The notes below the pieces were generated by a model. The model did not search any database, was not told the origin of the DNA, and saw nothing but the letters and a program-made list of their open reading frames with translations. A stretch of 64,000 nt of DNA, taken from Flavobacteriaceae bacterium PS02334. Lineage in GTDB: Bacteria > Bacteroidota > Bacteroidia > Flavobacteriales > Flavobacteriaceae. The position numbers were made by a program, and so were the translations under genes. The stretch lies in the NCBI GenBank assembly GCA_029959295.1, contig JASCOH010000004.1, positions 331,762-395,761 of the forward strand, in the 5' to 3' direction. Below, piece after piece: positions 9,125 through 17,501 of the stretch. Position 1 is the first letter of the stretch; every line of letters begins with the position of its first letter.

Positions 9125-10356
9125 TACCTGTTTTTATTTTTTACTAAAAGTGAATACAGTATCAAAGTTAGCAATTCAACAATTATCAGGGACAAAATTA
9201 ATCCTTTCAAGTTAAATGACATAAATAGTATTATCGATAAAATGCTTCCAAAGGCAAACATAAATAAAATGACCTTAAAATAGATTGCCTTAGATTTTAA
9301 AATAAAAACTAATTGCTCTAAACTCGCATTTAAGGAATATAAAAAAGGAATTAATAGTGCCAATCGGAGTAAGCTCACGAGCCCTCCTGAAAGTTCAGGC
9401 TCTATATTAAAATAATGGATGATTTCATTTGAGAATATGTATATTCCTGTTAGTATAGCAATTACAAAAATAATATTTATTGAATTAATTTTTTTCCAGT
9501 AACTCATACCGTCCTTTGCGCTTTCGCTAAAGTCATAGCACAACTTCGGGTAAAAAAACCTAAAAAAAACCTGCATATAAGTCCTGATTGGCGCTATAAT
9601 CTGCTCGACAACCCTGTACATGCCTACAATTGAAAACCCTCCTAAAAAGCTCAGAATTACTATTGGCGAATAATTTTTCAAAGCCAAAAAAACCTGTGAA
9701 GTAAAAAATTGGAAATCCTCTTTAAGGTAATTTTTTATTTGTAAAATGCTCACACTTTCTAAAATCGTATTTTCAACATAAATGCAGTAGTATAATCCTA
9801 TAATTGAAGATGTAATCAAACTCAATCCCCAAAAAAGATTGACAAAAACAAAATCAGATTTAGTCTTTACAAATAAAAAAACAAGCAATACATATAGAAG
9901 TTTATTTAAAATATTTAAAAATGAAATAGTTTTAAACTTATTTATACCTTGCAAAAACCATATTGGATTCAGATATTGTCCTATAAAAATTAAAAGAGTA
10001 AAAAGATATAGCGTTTTGTCATTTTGAGCAATTGGAGATATAAAAATCAATAACAATAAAATTGATAAAAGACACAAGATTAAAGGAAGTCTGCCTAAAT
10101 ATGCGATTGAAAAAATCTTGGATAATTTTTTTTTGTCATTCCTGTTAATTGAAACTTCTTTTACAAGAATTATATCGGCGCCATAATCTACGATAACATT
10201 AAGCAAAAAGGCAATAGTCAAAGCAAAAGTAATCTTCCCAAAGTTCTCATAGCCACTAACTCCAATAAGATATGGAGTCACAATTAGAGGAGCCACCAAA
10301 TTTATAGCTTGGCTGAAACCGTAAAATGGGAGGGAAAAATTTATTGATTTAAACAA
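9124..10356 (-). CDS. Oligosaccharide flippase (Wzx/MOP family)
   Basis: A 410-residue protein with about twelve predicted membrane segments and the N-terminal signature of polysaccharide transporters: L-P-F-Y-G-F-S-Q near 9-15, then VAPLIVTPYLIGVSGYENFGK. Residue K43 and the following FALTIAFLLNVIVDYGAD are typical of Wzx. It should flip undecaprenyl-pyrophosphate-linked repeat units to the periplasm. It is followed at once by a polymerase-like gene (one-base overlap) and preceded by a strong hairpin at 10376-10420, so this unit probably has its own promoter, which I could not identify. Confidence 0.86.
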   Translation of the reverse strand: MFKSINFSLPFYGFSQAINLVAPLIVTPYLIGVSGYENFGKITFALTIAFLLNVIVDYGADIILVKEVSINRNDKKKLSKIFSIAYLGRLPLILCLLSILLLLIFISPIAQNDKTLYLFTLLIFIGQYLNPIWFLQGINKFKTISFLNILNKLLYVLLVFLFVKTKSDFVFVNLFWGLSLITSSIIGLYYCIYVENTILESVSILQIKNYLKEDFQFFTSQVFLALKNYSPIVILSFLGGFSIVGMYRVVEQIIAPIRTYMQVFFRFFYPKLCYDFSESAKDGMSYWKKINSINIIFVIAILTGIYIFSNEIIHYFNIEPELSGGLVSLLRLALLIPFLYSLNASLEQLVFILKSKAIYFKVILFMFAFGSILSIILFMSFNLKGLILSLIIVELLTLILYSLLVKNKNR

Positions 10357-10375
10357 AATTTTCAGCGTTAAACTT

Positions 10376-10420
10376 ATATATAAAAAGAGGTATACTATAA
10401 ATATACCTCTTTTTATATAT
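10376..10420 (-). terminator. Strong hairpin terminator after the lipoprotein gene
   Basis: A perfect 19-bp inverted repeat (10376-10394 and 10402-10420) with a 7-base loop; the core is AGAGGTATA/TATACCTCT flanked by A and T runs. It lies 76 bases after the stop of the leftward lipoprotein gene at 10496-11038 and just upstream of the flippase gene. It would isolate the lipoprotein transcript from the flippase unit. The structure is symmetrical and could act in either direction. Confidence 0.8.
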
Positions 10421-10495
10421 AATTATTATATGTTTATTATACTATTTTTATTCTTTAACAAATTATAAAAATTTCTTTAGAACAGCTACATTTGA

Positions 10496-11038
10496 TTAAT
10501 GCGTAATCTTTTCTATTTCAGTTTTTAGAGCCAATTCTGATGAAGTTATAGGATCATATGATCCATTGCTTAAAATTGGAGTTACTGTGGAAGTAGCTTT
10601 GTCTAGTTTCATAGTAGCTTGTTCAACGAGCATGTAATTGAAAAAATCACTTCCATTTACTGAAAATTCTTTACCAAAGTAACTTAATTTGAACGAATTA
10701 ACTTTAATAGGAGATTGCTCTTTATTTGTTCCGAAATCTAATCTAATAAATTCAGGAATTACATTTTCTGGTAATTTAAAAATTATGTTTTGTGGAGATT
10801 TACTACCTTTGAATTCAACGAATAGAGATTTTTTTTCATCATAAGTACTATCGCCTTGCTCTCTATAATAAACCTGAAAACTATCATCTTTCAACACTGT
10901 TGCATTTAAAGTGATATTAAATAAATTATCTACTTTAGGTTCTTCAATTTTTTCTACTTTTTCTAATTTTTCTTCATTTTTACAAGAAACAACCGAAAGT
11001 AATGTTATAAATGCTAGAATTAATCTTTTTGTTTTCAT
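10496..11038 (-). CDS. Small uncharacterised lipoprotein
   Basis: A 180-residue protein with a lipoprotein signal: basic start, hydrophobic core and lipobox VVSC with Cys19, followed by a Glu/Lys-rich linker. The rest is beta-rich with no recognised domain. It sits between the GT-C transferase and the flippase but carries its own promoter (11058-11087) and its own terminator (10376-10420), so it is a self-contained unit inside the glycan locus. A role in glycan export or as an acceptor or anchor is only a guess. The same arrangement could equally mark an insertion. Confidence 0.75.
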   Translation of the reverse strand: MKTKRLILAFITLLSVVSCKNEEKLEKVEKIEEPKVDNLFNITLNATVLKDDSFQVYYREQGDSTYDEKKSLFVEFKGSKSPQNIIFKLPENVIPEFIRLDFGTNKEQSPIKVNSFKLSYFGKEFSVNGSDFFNYMLVEQATMKLDKATSTVTPILSNGSYDPITSSELALKTEIEKITH

Positions 11039-11057
11039 TTAATTTTTTATTTTGTGA

Positions 11058-11087
11058 CAAAGATATTTTTTTTTTGTAATCAAACAA
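11058..11087 (-). promoter_or_regulatory. Promoter of the lipoprotein gene
   Basis: On the minus strand, TTG (11087-11085) and TATCTTTG (11065-11058) are 19 nt apart, a full match to the flavobacterial consensus. It lies between the GT-C gene stop and the lipoprotein start at 11038, giving a leader of about 12-15 bases. Confidence 0.75.
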
Positions 11088-11092
11088 ATAAT

Positions 11093-12934
11093 TTACTTGA
11101 TAATATCTATTTTTTTATCGCTATTAAAAACTCCTTTTTTCTTGTTTTTAAGATTCTCTATTTTTATCGCAATTGAATAGCTTCCTTTCGGTATGTTTTT
11201 TAAATCTGATTTTAGGCTAAATCCCGAATTATCAAGGTTAAAACCTTGTTTTTCAGCTTTGGTTATATCATTTCGACTATATGTAGTACTAGGTATTACT
11301 ATTGCTTTTTTATCCTTTATTAAAACTATTTCGATTTGTGAATCGTTGGCATCTATACCTTCAATAAAAGCCCATCCTTTCATGTTTATTTCATTTCCAT
11401 TATATCCAAATTCTTCTATCCAGCCTTTAATTTTATCTCCTTTGTTACTTTCAGGAAAATCAATTACATCAAGTTTATCGCTTTTTATCACATAATGTTT
11501 TGACCAAGAATCTAAACCTTCAAAGCTTTTATCAACAAAAAAAACTTTTTCGGAAAAAGCTGTCGCTCCCTCAGACAATTTAAATGGATTATTGTGAGCA
11601 TCTACATACCAGAATGATTTAATTTTTGTTGTGTCTGATTGCATTTCGTTCAAAAGTGATTCCAAAGAAGGTTTTTCTTCCAATTTAAACTTAGTCTCTG
11701 ATTCCAAAAAGTAGTCAAAAAAATATTTTAAACTCGTGTAAACATTTTCTCCGCTATTATTATTTTCTTTTACAAAATTTGAAGCTTCTCTAAATTGAGT
11801 CTTTATCGGATCTTTATAATATTTTTTTGCAAATACTAAATTTGAAAACATAAAAAAGCAAAGTGAAGTCAGTACAAAAATTTTTACGATTTTGTTGTTT
11901 ATTAAATTTATTCCAATTGCAGTTACTAACAAAAACACAGGTAATACGCTGACAAAATATCTTGAGATCATAATTGAAGTATCTGCATGTGATTTTAAAT
12001 AATTCACGCCTACAAGAACAAGTGTCCAAATTCCTAAAATGAGAAAACCAAAAACTTTTTTATTTTCGATTATTTGTTCGTATTTTATTTCTGTATCTTT
12101 TGATTTAAACAAATCAATTAAATAGTAGAAAAATATTGGCATAATAATAAAAATGGTTGCCTCTGAACCACCAATTAGCTCTTTAAATATAAGCGTTAGA
12201 GAATCGCTAGTTGGTGCTGGTATCCAGCCAGATTTAAATTCTAAAACCTTTTTTATTAGTCTATAATTAGGAATATAAAGAAGGAAAGCTAAAATACCTG
12301 AATAGAGTGAATACTTAAAAAATATTTTTCGTTCTGGTTTTTCTTGCAAAAATAAAAATAAAAGCAATATTAGATACTGCGAAAATATGTTGACTAAGCT
12401 GAAAAAATTTGAATTTAATAATACTGCGCAACTTAATCCATAAAACAATGCATTTCTTAAATTTACAAATCTTAAAAATTTTACTAAAAAATAAAAAGAT
12501 AAGATAATACTAAAAAAATAAAAAGAATATGGTCTTGCATCCTGAGAAGTAAATATGCAAAATTCACTAAAAGTAGTTAATATGGCGACTACAAGTCCAA
12601 CATTTTTATTGAACAATAATTTACCAAACTTATAGATCATTAAGACACTTAATATGCCGAAAATTGCCGAAAATGATCTGGCAACAATTGGAGTATATCC
12701 AAAAACAGAATGCATGATATTCAGAGTTATAAAATATATATAAGGAAAGCCTTCTTTTTTGTCAACTTCGAGAATTAATTCAGACAGACTCCAACTTGGA
12801 TTTGTTATTTTCATTGTATAAATTTCATCAAGCCAAATGCTTTGAAAATCTAAACGATATAATCGCAATGCGCTTGCAATTATTAATATTAAAACCAGTA
12901 GCTTATTCTCTTTTAAAATATTTATGTATTTCAT
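11093..12934 (-). CDS. GT-C family glycosyltransferase (GT39/GT83-like, ArnT-type)
   Basis: A 613-residue protein with about a dozen membrane segments over residues 10-375 and a soluble C-terminal part of about 230 residues outside the inner membrane. The first periplasmic loop has S-I-W-L-D-E-I-Y at about 32-39, the acidic motif of PMT/ArnT-type enzymes that use polyprenyl-phosphate sugars. It probably moves a sugar from undecaprenyl phosphate to an envelope acceptor. The ArnC/GtrB-like enzyme (16169) and SMR-like carrier (17100) a few genes upstream would make and flip that donor. The C-terminal domain is unrecognised. Order and direction suggest one leftward unit from about 17.5 kb to here. 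Confidence 0.82.
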   Translation of the reverse strand: MKYINILKENKLLVLILIIASALRLYRLDFQSIWLDEIYTMKITNPSWSLSELILEVDKKEGFPYIYFITLNIMHSVFGYTPIVARSFSAIFGILSVLMIYKFGKLLFNKNVGLVVAILTTFSEFCIFTSQDARPYSFYFFSIILSFYFLVKFLRFVNLRNALFYGLSCAVLLNSNFFSLVNIFSQYLILLLFLFLQEKPERKIFFKYSLYSGILAFLLYIPNYRLIKKVLEFKSGWIPAPTSDSLTLIFKELIGGSEATIFIIMPIFFYYLIDLFKSKDTEIKYEQIIENKKVFGFLILGIWTLVLVGVNYLKSHADTSIMISRYFVSVLPVFLLVTAIGINLINNKIVKIFVLTSLCFFMFSNLVFAKKYYKDPIKTQFREASNFVKENNNSGENVYTSLKYFFDYFLESETKFKLEEKPSLESLLNEMQSDTTKIKSFWYVDAHNNPFKLSEGATAFSEKVFFVDKSFEGLDSWSKHYVIKSDKLDVIDFPESNKGDKIKGWIEEFGYNGNEINMKGWAFIEGIDANDSQIEIVLIKDKKAIVIPSTTYSRNDITKAEKQGFNLDNSGFSLKSDLKNIPKGSYSIAIKIENLKNKKKGVFNSDKKIDIIK

Positions 12935-12936
12935 AT

Positions 12937-13035
12937 TTATTTAATAAATTTCAATTGTGATAATTTGTAATCTAAAGAACCTTTATTCGATTTAAGCAAA
13001 TACTTTTTGAAAAAATTATTCCATTGATTTTGCAT
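12937..13035 (-). CDS. Possible 32-residue peptide (doubtful)
   Basis: A short frame between the methyltransferase and GT-C genes, ending two bases before the GT-C start. It would encode a Lys/Asn/Gln-rich peptide starting MQNQWNNFFKKYLL with no membrane segment or motif. Its composition is what AT-rich spacer gives by chance, and no promoter or ribosome-binding site was seen. It is listed because it fills the spacer almost exactly; it may be a remnant or no gene at all. Confidence 0.15.
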   Translation of the reverse strand: MQNQWNNFFKKYLLKSNKGSLDYKLSQLKFIK

Positions 13036-13056
13036 AATAGAAGAGATTTTTTTGAA

Positions 13057-13884
13057 CTATTTTTTCTTTGCAATTATAAAACAGCTACTTCCAAAAGAAA
13101 TTTTGTTTCCTTTTTTAACTTTATCAATTTCTTTATTCCAAAAATAATTTAAAATCTTATCTAGCATTCCGCTTTTTACCGTATGTTCGTTCTTATGCTT
13201 ACTAAAATCACTTGAATTCTTGTTAAATCCTAATTTGCTTGGCAAAGTCCTAGAAAGAAATATTGCAAAAGGCAAAAGTGAAAACAAATAGCTAGAATAT
13301 TCAATTTCAAAACCTAAACATTTCAAAATTTTTTCCATGTCTTTCACCTTGTATCTTCTGTAATGACCAGCATCGACATCTTCATTTGACCATAATCCTT
13401 GATATGCAGGAACAGTGATAAATATCAGGCCGTTCATACTAAGATAACTATGAATCATTTTTAAGAATTCTACATCATTTTCAATATGTTCCACAACATC
13501 GAAAAGGCCAATGTTTGGTATAGAATTTTCTTTAAAGTAGGCTTCTTGCAATGTGGAACAAACCACATTTTTAAGCCCTCTTCTTTTTGCGTTTAAGCAA
13601 CCATTGACCCCAGGTTCCACGAGAACAGTTTCAATTCCAACATTTTGCAAAGATTTTGCTTGGTAGCCATTACCACCTCCAATATCAAAAAAAAGATTTT
13701 CTTTTGAATATTTTTTAAAAGCTTCAATTATGCATTTATTTCTATGATTAAACCAAAAACTATTTTCTTCTATTTTGAAAAAGTCATCATTTCCTTTCTC
13801 TGGATATGAAATAGAAGTTTTTTTCTTTGAAAAATATATTCCATCTTTTAAAATTAATTCTGAAGTAAACAATTCTATATTCAT
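13057..13884 (-). CDS. Class I SAM-dependent methyltransferase
   Basis: A 275-residue enzyme with a Rossmann SAM site: FFDIGGGNGYQAKSL near 60-75 (motif I), an acidic end of strand 2 (VLVEPG), and FDVVEHIENDVEFLKMIHS, typical of Methyltransf_11/23 proteins. GLIFITVPAYQGLWSNED follows as motif III. The C-terminal 70 residues hold a short hydrophobic stretch. Its start overlaps the aminotransferase stop by four bases. In that context O-methylation of the amino sugar or the growing glycan is likely, as in the anthrose pathway, but the target is not shown. Confidence 0.85.
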   Translation of the reverse strand: MNIELFTSELILKDGIYFSKKKTSISYPEKGNDDFFKIEENSFWFNHRNKCIIEAFKKYSKENLFFDIGGGNGYQAKSLQNVGIETVLVEPGVNGCLNAKRRGLKNVVCSTLQEAYFKENSIPNIGLFDVVEHIENDVEFLKMIHSYLSMNGLIFITVPAYQGLWSNEDVDAGHYRRYKVKDMEKILKCLGFEIEYSSYLFSLLPFAIFLSRTLPSKLGFNKNSSDFSKHKNEHTVKSGMLDKILNYFWNKEIDKVKKGNKISFGSSCFIIAKKK

Positions 13885-15008
13885 TCATTAATAAGTTTAT
13901 CTATTACTATGTTCGTATCCAATTCAAAATAAAGTGGCAAACGCAACAATTTATCTGTGAAAAAATCAGTTTCTAGCAAATGTCTTCCGTCATGCTTGTC
14001 AGTATAAAAAGGACTTTTATGAAGACTCAGATAATGGAAAACAGCCATAATATCATTGCGCTTCAATTTTTCTATAATTTCATTTCTTTGATCAAGGCTT
14101 TCACAAATCAAATAAAACATGTGTCCGTTATTTGACGAGTACTCTGGAAGTATCGGCAATTTGATATTATTTTTAACTGCCCAACCAGAAAGGGTGTTAA
14201 AATAATTCTCCCAATGCTGTTTTCTTTTGCTTTGAATTTTTTCAATATTTTCAAGTTGCGCCCATAAAAAAGCTGCAATGATTTCTGAGGGCAAAAATGA
14301 GCTTCCGATGTCAACCCAGCCATATTTATCAACCTCACCTCTAAAAAAAGAGGATCTATTTGTTCCCTTTTCCCAGATTATTTCAGCTCTGTCAATAAAT
14401 TGCTCGTCATTAATCACCAGCATTCCTCCTTCGCCAGAAATAATATTTTTAGTTTCATGAAAAGAAAACGCAGCTAGGTGCCCAATAGAGCCCAGTGCTT
14501 TTTTAATACCATCCTTTCCTGTAAAATAACTGTCAATCGCTTGAGCAGCATCTTCCACAACAAACAAATTATATTTTTTTGCAATGTCCATGATAACATC
14601 CATGTTACAGGCGACTCCCGCATAATGAACAATTACAATTGCTTTTGTTTTGGGCGTTATTAGAGCCTCAATTAAATTTTCATCCATATTAGGATGATCT
14701 TTCCGAGAATCTGCAAATACAATTTTTGCGCCCCGAAGCACAAATGCATTTGAAGTTGATACAAAAGTATAAGATGGCATGATTACTTCATCTCCATCTT
14801 TTATATTAATTAAAATGGCTGCCATTTCAAGTGCATCAGTACATGAAGTTGTCAACAAGCATTTTTTAAATCCAAAGTTTTGCTCAAAAAAAGTTTGGCA
14901 AAGTTTGGTATACTTTCCATTACCTGAAATTTTTCCTGATTTTACAGCATCTTCAATATATTCTGTCTCTTTACCAGTTAAATAAGGTTTATTGAATGGG
15001 ATTATCAT
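13881..15008 (-). CDS. wecE: dTDP-4-amino-4,6-dideoxygalactose transaminase (WecE/RffA-like)
   Basis: A 375-residue PLP enzyme of the DegT/DnrJ/EryC1 family. Close agreement with E. coli WecE runs along the whole length: IPFNKPYLTGKE at the start, the segment around VIMPSYTFVSTSNAFVLRGA, VHYAGVACNMD, VVEDAAQ (D153 contacts the PLP ring nitrogen), FSFHETKN with the Schiff-base K187, EKGTNRSSFFRG and VDKYGWVDIGSS. The known reaction turns dTDP-4-keto-6-deoxyglucose and glutamate into dTDP-4-amino-4,6-dideoxy-D-galactose. The keto sugar needs RmlB, which is not in this window, while RmlA is at 18917-19774. The upstream GNAT-MaoC fusion is the likely next enzyme, acylating the new amino group. 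Confidence 0.9.
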   Translation of the reverse strand: MIIPFNKPYLTGKETEYIEDAVKSGKISGNGKYTKLCQTFFEQNFGFKKCLLTTSCTDALEMAAILINIKDGDEVIMPSYTFVSTSNAFVLRGAKIVFADSRKDHPNMDENLIEALITPKTKAIVIVHYAGVACNMDVIMDIAKKYNLFVVEDAAQAIDSYFTGKDGIKKALGSIGHLAAFSFHETKNIISGEGGMLVINDEQFIDRAEIIWEKGTNRSSFFRGEVDKYGWVDIGSSFLPSEIIAAFLWAQLENIEKIQSKRKQHWENYFNTLSGWAVKNNIKLPILPEYSSNNGHMFYLICESLDQRNEIIEKLKRNDIMAVFHYLSLHKSPFYTDKHDGRHLLETDFFTDKLLRLPLYFELDTNIVIDKLINE

Positions 15009-15034
15009 ATCTATATTTTAAAAATAATTTATAA

Positions 15035-16156
15035 CTATCTTTTAATGAGGTCATTATAAGACAATAGACATAAACTATCTTCCTTGTCATAAATTTTTAC
15101 TAGACAAATATAAATCTTTTTTTCATCATCAAAGTAAGGAACCGATATTGTCACTTTATAATTTTCATTAGGATATAATGGTTTTAGAAACTTATAGTAA
15201 TAAGCCATAAATAATGTCCCATTACCAGGAAATTCAGTTCCAAAATATTTAGACATTTCTGCATTTGCAATCAAGCCATGAGCTATTCTTTGAGAAAAAC
15301 CAAGATTTTGCGCAAATGAATTATCAAAATGTACAGGATTCATATCTCCACTCAGCACTCCATAATTTTTAATATCATCATCTGTGATAAAAATTTCAAA
15401 ATTTATTTTTGGAAATATTGAATAATTCAAAAGACTATTGATGTGAATCGTAGCAAATGATTTTAACATAAAAAAACCTTCTCTACTCCATACTTTTTGA
15501 ACAGCATAATTCTGAACTTGTGTAGAAACTTTCATTTTTTTTAAACCTAAATCCTTCATGAAACTTTGAGTATATCTTATGATATCAGAATATACACCAC
15601 CGCCAGATGCTTCAGGCAAAACGCCATACAAAACACCTTCAGCTTCACCATTTTCAATAGAACAGGTTGCAAAACCAATAGTTGTATTTCCTCTATTAAC
15701 TAAAAAAACATGCTTATTTTCTTTTTCAATAAAGTCAATCACCCATTCTTTATAACCTTCAAGTATATTTTTTTTATCAATATAAGGATTAGAATTGTAA
15801 TGATTTGTATAACCCGGAAAAATAGCATCTACTAGTGTGCCCATCAAAATTTCATCAGATTTTGTAGCGACAACAAAATTTAAATCATTATTTCTTAATT
15901 CTTTCGGTTCATAATCATCAAAATTTACATAGTAATAAACTAAAGTATCCGTTTGATAATAGGAAAATCCCAAAGTATTCAATTTCGAAATTTGAGAAAG
16001 ACTTTCAGATGGAATTCTTAAAATTGTTAGGTCAATATCGTTATTGACAATAGACTGGCTAAGTTCTTTAATATTAAGAGATTCCATAAAAGCCCGTTGC
16101 ACATTCATCTTGAATCTAACGCTTTCTTTTTCAGATTTTACTATTGTACTTTCCAT
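15035..16156 (-). CDS. GNAT acyltransferase fused to a MaoC/PhaJ-type (R)-enoyl-CoA hydratase
   Basis: A 373-residue two-domain protein. Residues about 85-235 form a GNAT fold resembling WecD/RffC, the acyltransferase that follows WecE; the acyl-CoA loop is around PEASGGGVYSD (181-191). Residues about 255-373 are a hot-dog domain closely resembling PhaJ: LSGDMNPVHFD has D271 and H276 at the spacing of the catalytic pair, followed by RIAHGLI (H293). The inference is that the hydratase half makes (R)-3-hydroxyacyl-CoA and the GNAT half transfers it to the 4-amino group. Enterobacterial WecD is a single domain, so the fusion is unusual. The frame is continuous. It lies 26 bases before wecE in transcription order. 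Confidence 0.85.
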   Translation of the reverse strand: MESTIVKSEKESVRFKMNVQRAFMESLNIKELSQSIVNNDIDLTILRIPSESLSQISKLNTLGFSYYQTDTLVYYYVNFDDYEPKELRNNDLNFVVATKSDEILMGTLVDAIFPGYTNHYNSNPYIDKKNILEGYKEWVIDFIEKENKHVFLVNRGNTTIGFATCSIENGEAEGVLYGVLPEASGGGVYSDIIRYTQSFMKDLGLKKMKVSTQVQNYAVQKVWSREGFFMLKSFATIHINSLLNYSIFPKINFEIFITDDDIKNYGVLSGDMNPVHFDNSFAQNLGFSQRIAHGLIANAEMSKYFGTEFPGNGTLFMAYYYKFLKPLYPNENYKVTISVPYFDDEKKIYICLVKIYDKEDSLCLLSYNDLIKR

Positions 16157-16168
16157 TTTATTTATTGA

Positions 16169-17095
16169 TTAATTTAAGATTTGGTCTATTATAAAAGATT
16201 TTCTGCCTTTTGTTTGGTCAAATATTTTTCCTATGTAAATTCCCACAATTCCTATTGTTGTTATTATTATACCTGATAAAAACCAAATTGAAACCATGAT
16301 TGAACTATATCCAAGTATGAGTATTTGTCCCTCAAAATATTTTACTATAGTTGCGATTCCAATAATAAAAGACAATAAGGACATTGTCATTCCAAATTTC
16401 ACAAATAATTTTAAAGGTTTATTCGAAAATGAAATAATAGTATTAAATGCAAGGCTCATAAGTTTAGCAAAACTATAAGATGAGCTTCCTGAATCTCTAT
16501 GTGCATGTTCAACTTCAATTGAAATGGTTTTGAACCCAACCCAATTCACAAATAATGGAAATGATTTGATATAATCATTCATTCCAATTACTTCGGTGAT
16601 TACTTTTATATTATAGATGCCAAAATTTGCAATAGTATTATCAAATTTTGTTTCTGTCAAATAGCTATATATAACAGAAAAAAATTTAGATGATGCTTTT
16701 TTAAAAAAACCATCTCGTCGGTTTTTTCTGCTCGCCAAAACTACATCGAATCCTTCTTTAGTTTTGTCAAATAATTTTATAATTTCTTTTGGTTGATCTT
16801 GTAAGTCACAGTCCATGATAACAATCCATTCACCCTTTGCTTGACTTAAACCGGCAATTATTGCAGGATGCTGCCCAAAATTTTTACTCAACCTAATACT
16901 TTTTACATCTTTATATTTAAAAGAAAGCATCTTCATTTTTTCCCATGAATTGTCAGGACTTCGATCGTCTACTAAGATAATTTCATAAGAAACTTGCATA
17001 GCATTCATAGTCTTCTTTATTTCAAAAACTAATTTCTCAAGTATTAATTCAGCTTTATAAACCGGACTAACAATTGAAATAAGAGGTTTTTCCAT
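16169..17095 (-). CDS. Polyprenyl-phosphate sugar transferase (ArnC/GtrB-like GT2)
   Basis: A 308-residue DPM1-like GT2. The catalytic domain starts PLISIVSPVYKAE, has ILVDDRSPDNSW, RLSKNFGQHPAIIAGL and the metal site MDCDLQDQPKEI near 94-105. Two membrane helices follow at about 225-250 and 263-290, the layout of ArnC and GtrB, which load a single sugar on undecaprenyl phosphate at the cytoplasmic face. It is four bases from the SMR-like carrier gene and 12 from the GNAT-MaoC gene. The sugar is inferred, not shown, to be the acylated 4-amino-4,6-dideoxyhexose. Confidence 0.85.
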   Translation of the reverse strand: MEKPLISIVSPVYKAELILEKLVFEIKKTMNAMQVSYEIILVDDRSPDNSWEKMKMLSFKYKDVKSIRLSKNFGQHPAIIAGLSQAKGEWIVIMDCDLQDQPKEIIKLFDKTKEGFDVVLASRKNRRDGFFKKASSKFFSVIYSYLTETKFDNTIANFGIYNIKVITEVIGMNDYIKSFPLFVNWVGFKTISIEVEHAHRDSGSSSYSFAKLMSLAFNTIISFSNKPLKLFVKFGMTMSLLSFIIGIATIVKYFEGQILILGYSSIMVSIWFLSGIIITTIGIVGIYIGKIFDQTKGRKSFIIDQILN

Positions 17096-17099
17096 AGTT

Positions 17100-17468
17100 T
17101 TAAAATTTTACTGTTATGATGGTTCCCAAAACTACTAATAATAAACCGATTAATTTTCCAATACTAAATGCTTCGCCCAAAAATAAAATTCCAATGCAAA
17201 AAACAATTGCTGGAGCTAAACTCATAAATGGATAAGCTGTTGTTATTTCAAACTTTGTCATTGCACCAATCCAAAATAAGGAAGCAATAAAAGCAGATAA
17301 AAATCCAGAAAATATAAACGGATCGAAAACAAGTTTAATAAGAAACAAGATTTTTTCAAATGTTTCGTTTGGTAAAATAACTTTTAAGCTGGAAAGTCTC
17401 CATTTTAAAATAATCTGCCCATAAACAGTAAAAAATAATGTGCCAGCAATGTAAAAATACGGGTTCAT
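17100..17468 (-). CDS. Small four-helix EamA/SMR-like carrier, candidate undecaprenyl-phosphate-sugar flippase
   Basis: A 122-residue protein of four hydrophobic helices (about 3-22, 45-68, 73-93, 100-121). It resembles the EmrE/ArnE/ArnF size class: a Gly-Gln in helix 1, FWIGAMTKFEITTAYPFMSLAP in the middle and GIVLG-like ends. ArnE/ArnF flip undecaprenyl-phosphate aminoarabinose. Next to an ArnC-like transferase that is the most natural role here. A drug exporter of the SMR family is the alternative, less likely because the Glu that EmrE needs in helix 1 is not evident. Confidence 0.75.
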   Translation of the reverse strand: MNPYFYIAGTLFFTVYGQIILKWRLSSLKVILPNETFEKILFLIKLVFDPFIFSGFLSAFIASLFWIGAMTKFEITTAYPFMSLAPAIVFCIGILFLGEAFSIGKLIGLLLVVLGTIITVKF

Positions 17469-17501
17469 GTAAATTTTTTAAAATATTTAATTTATTGCAT
17501 C

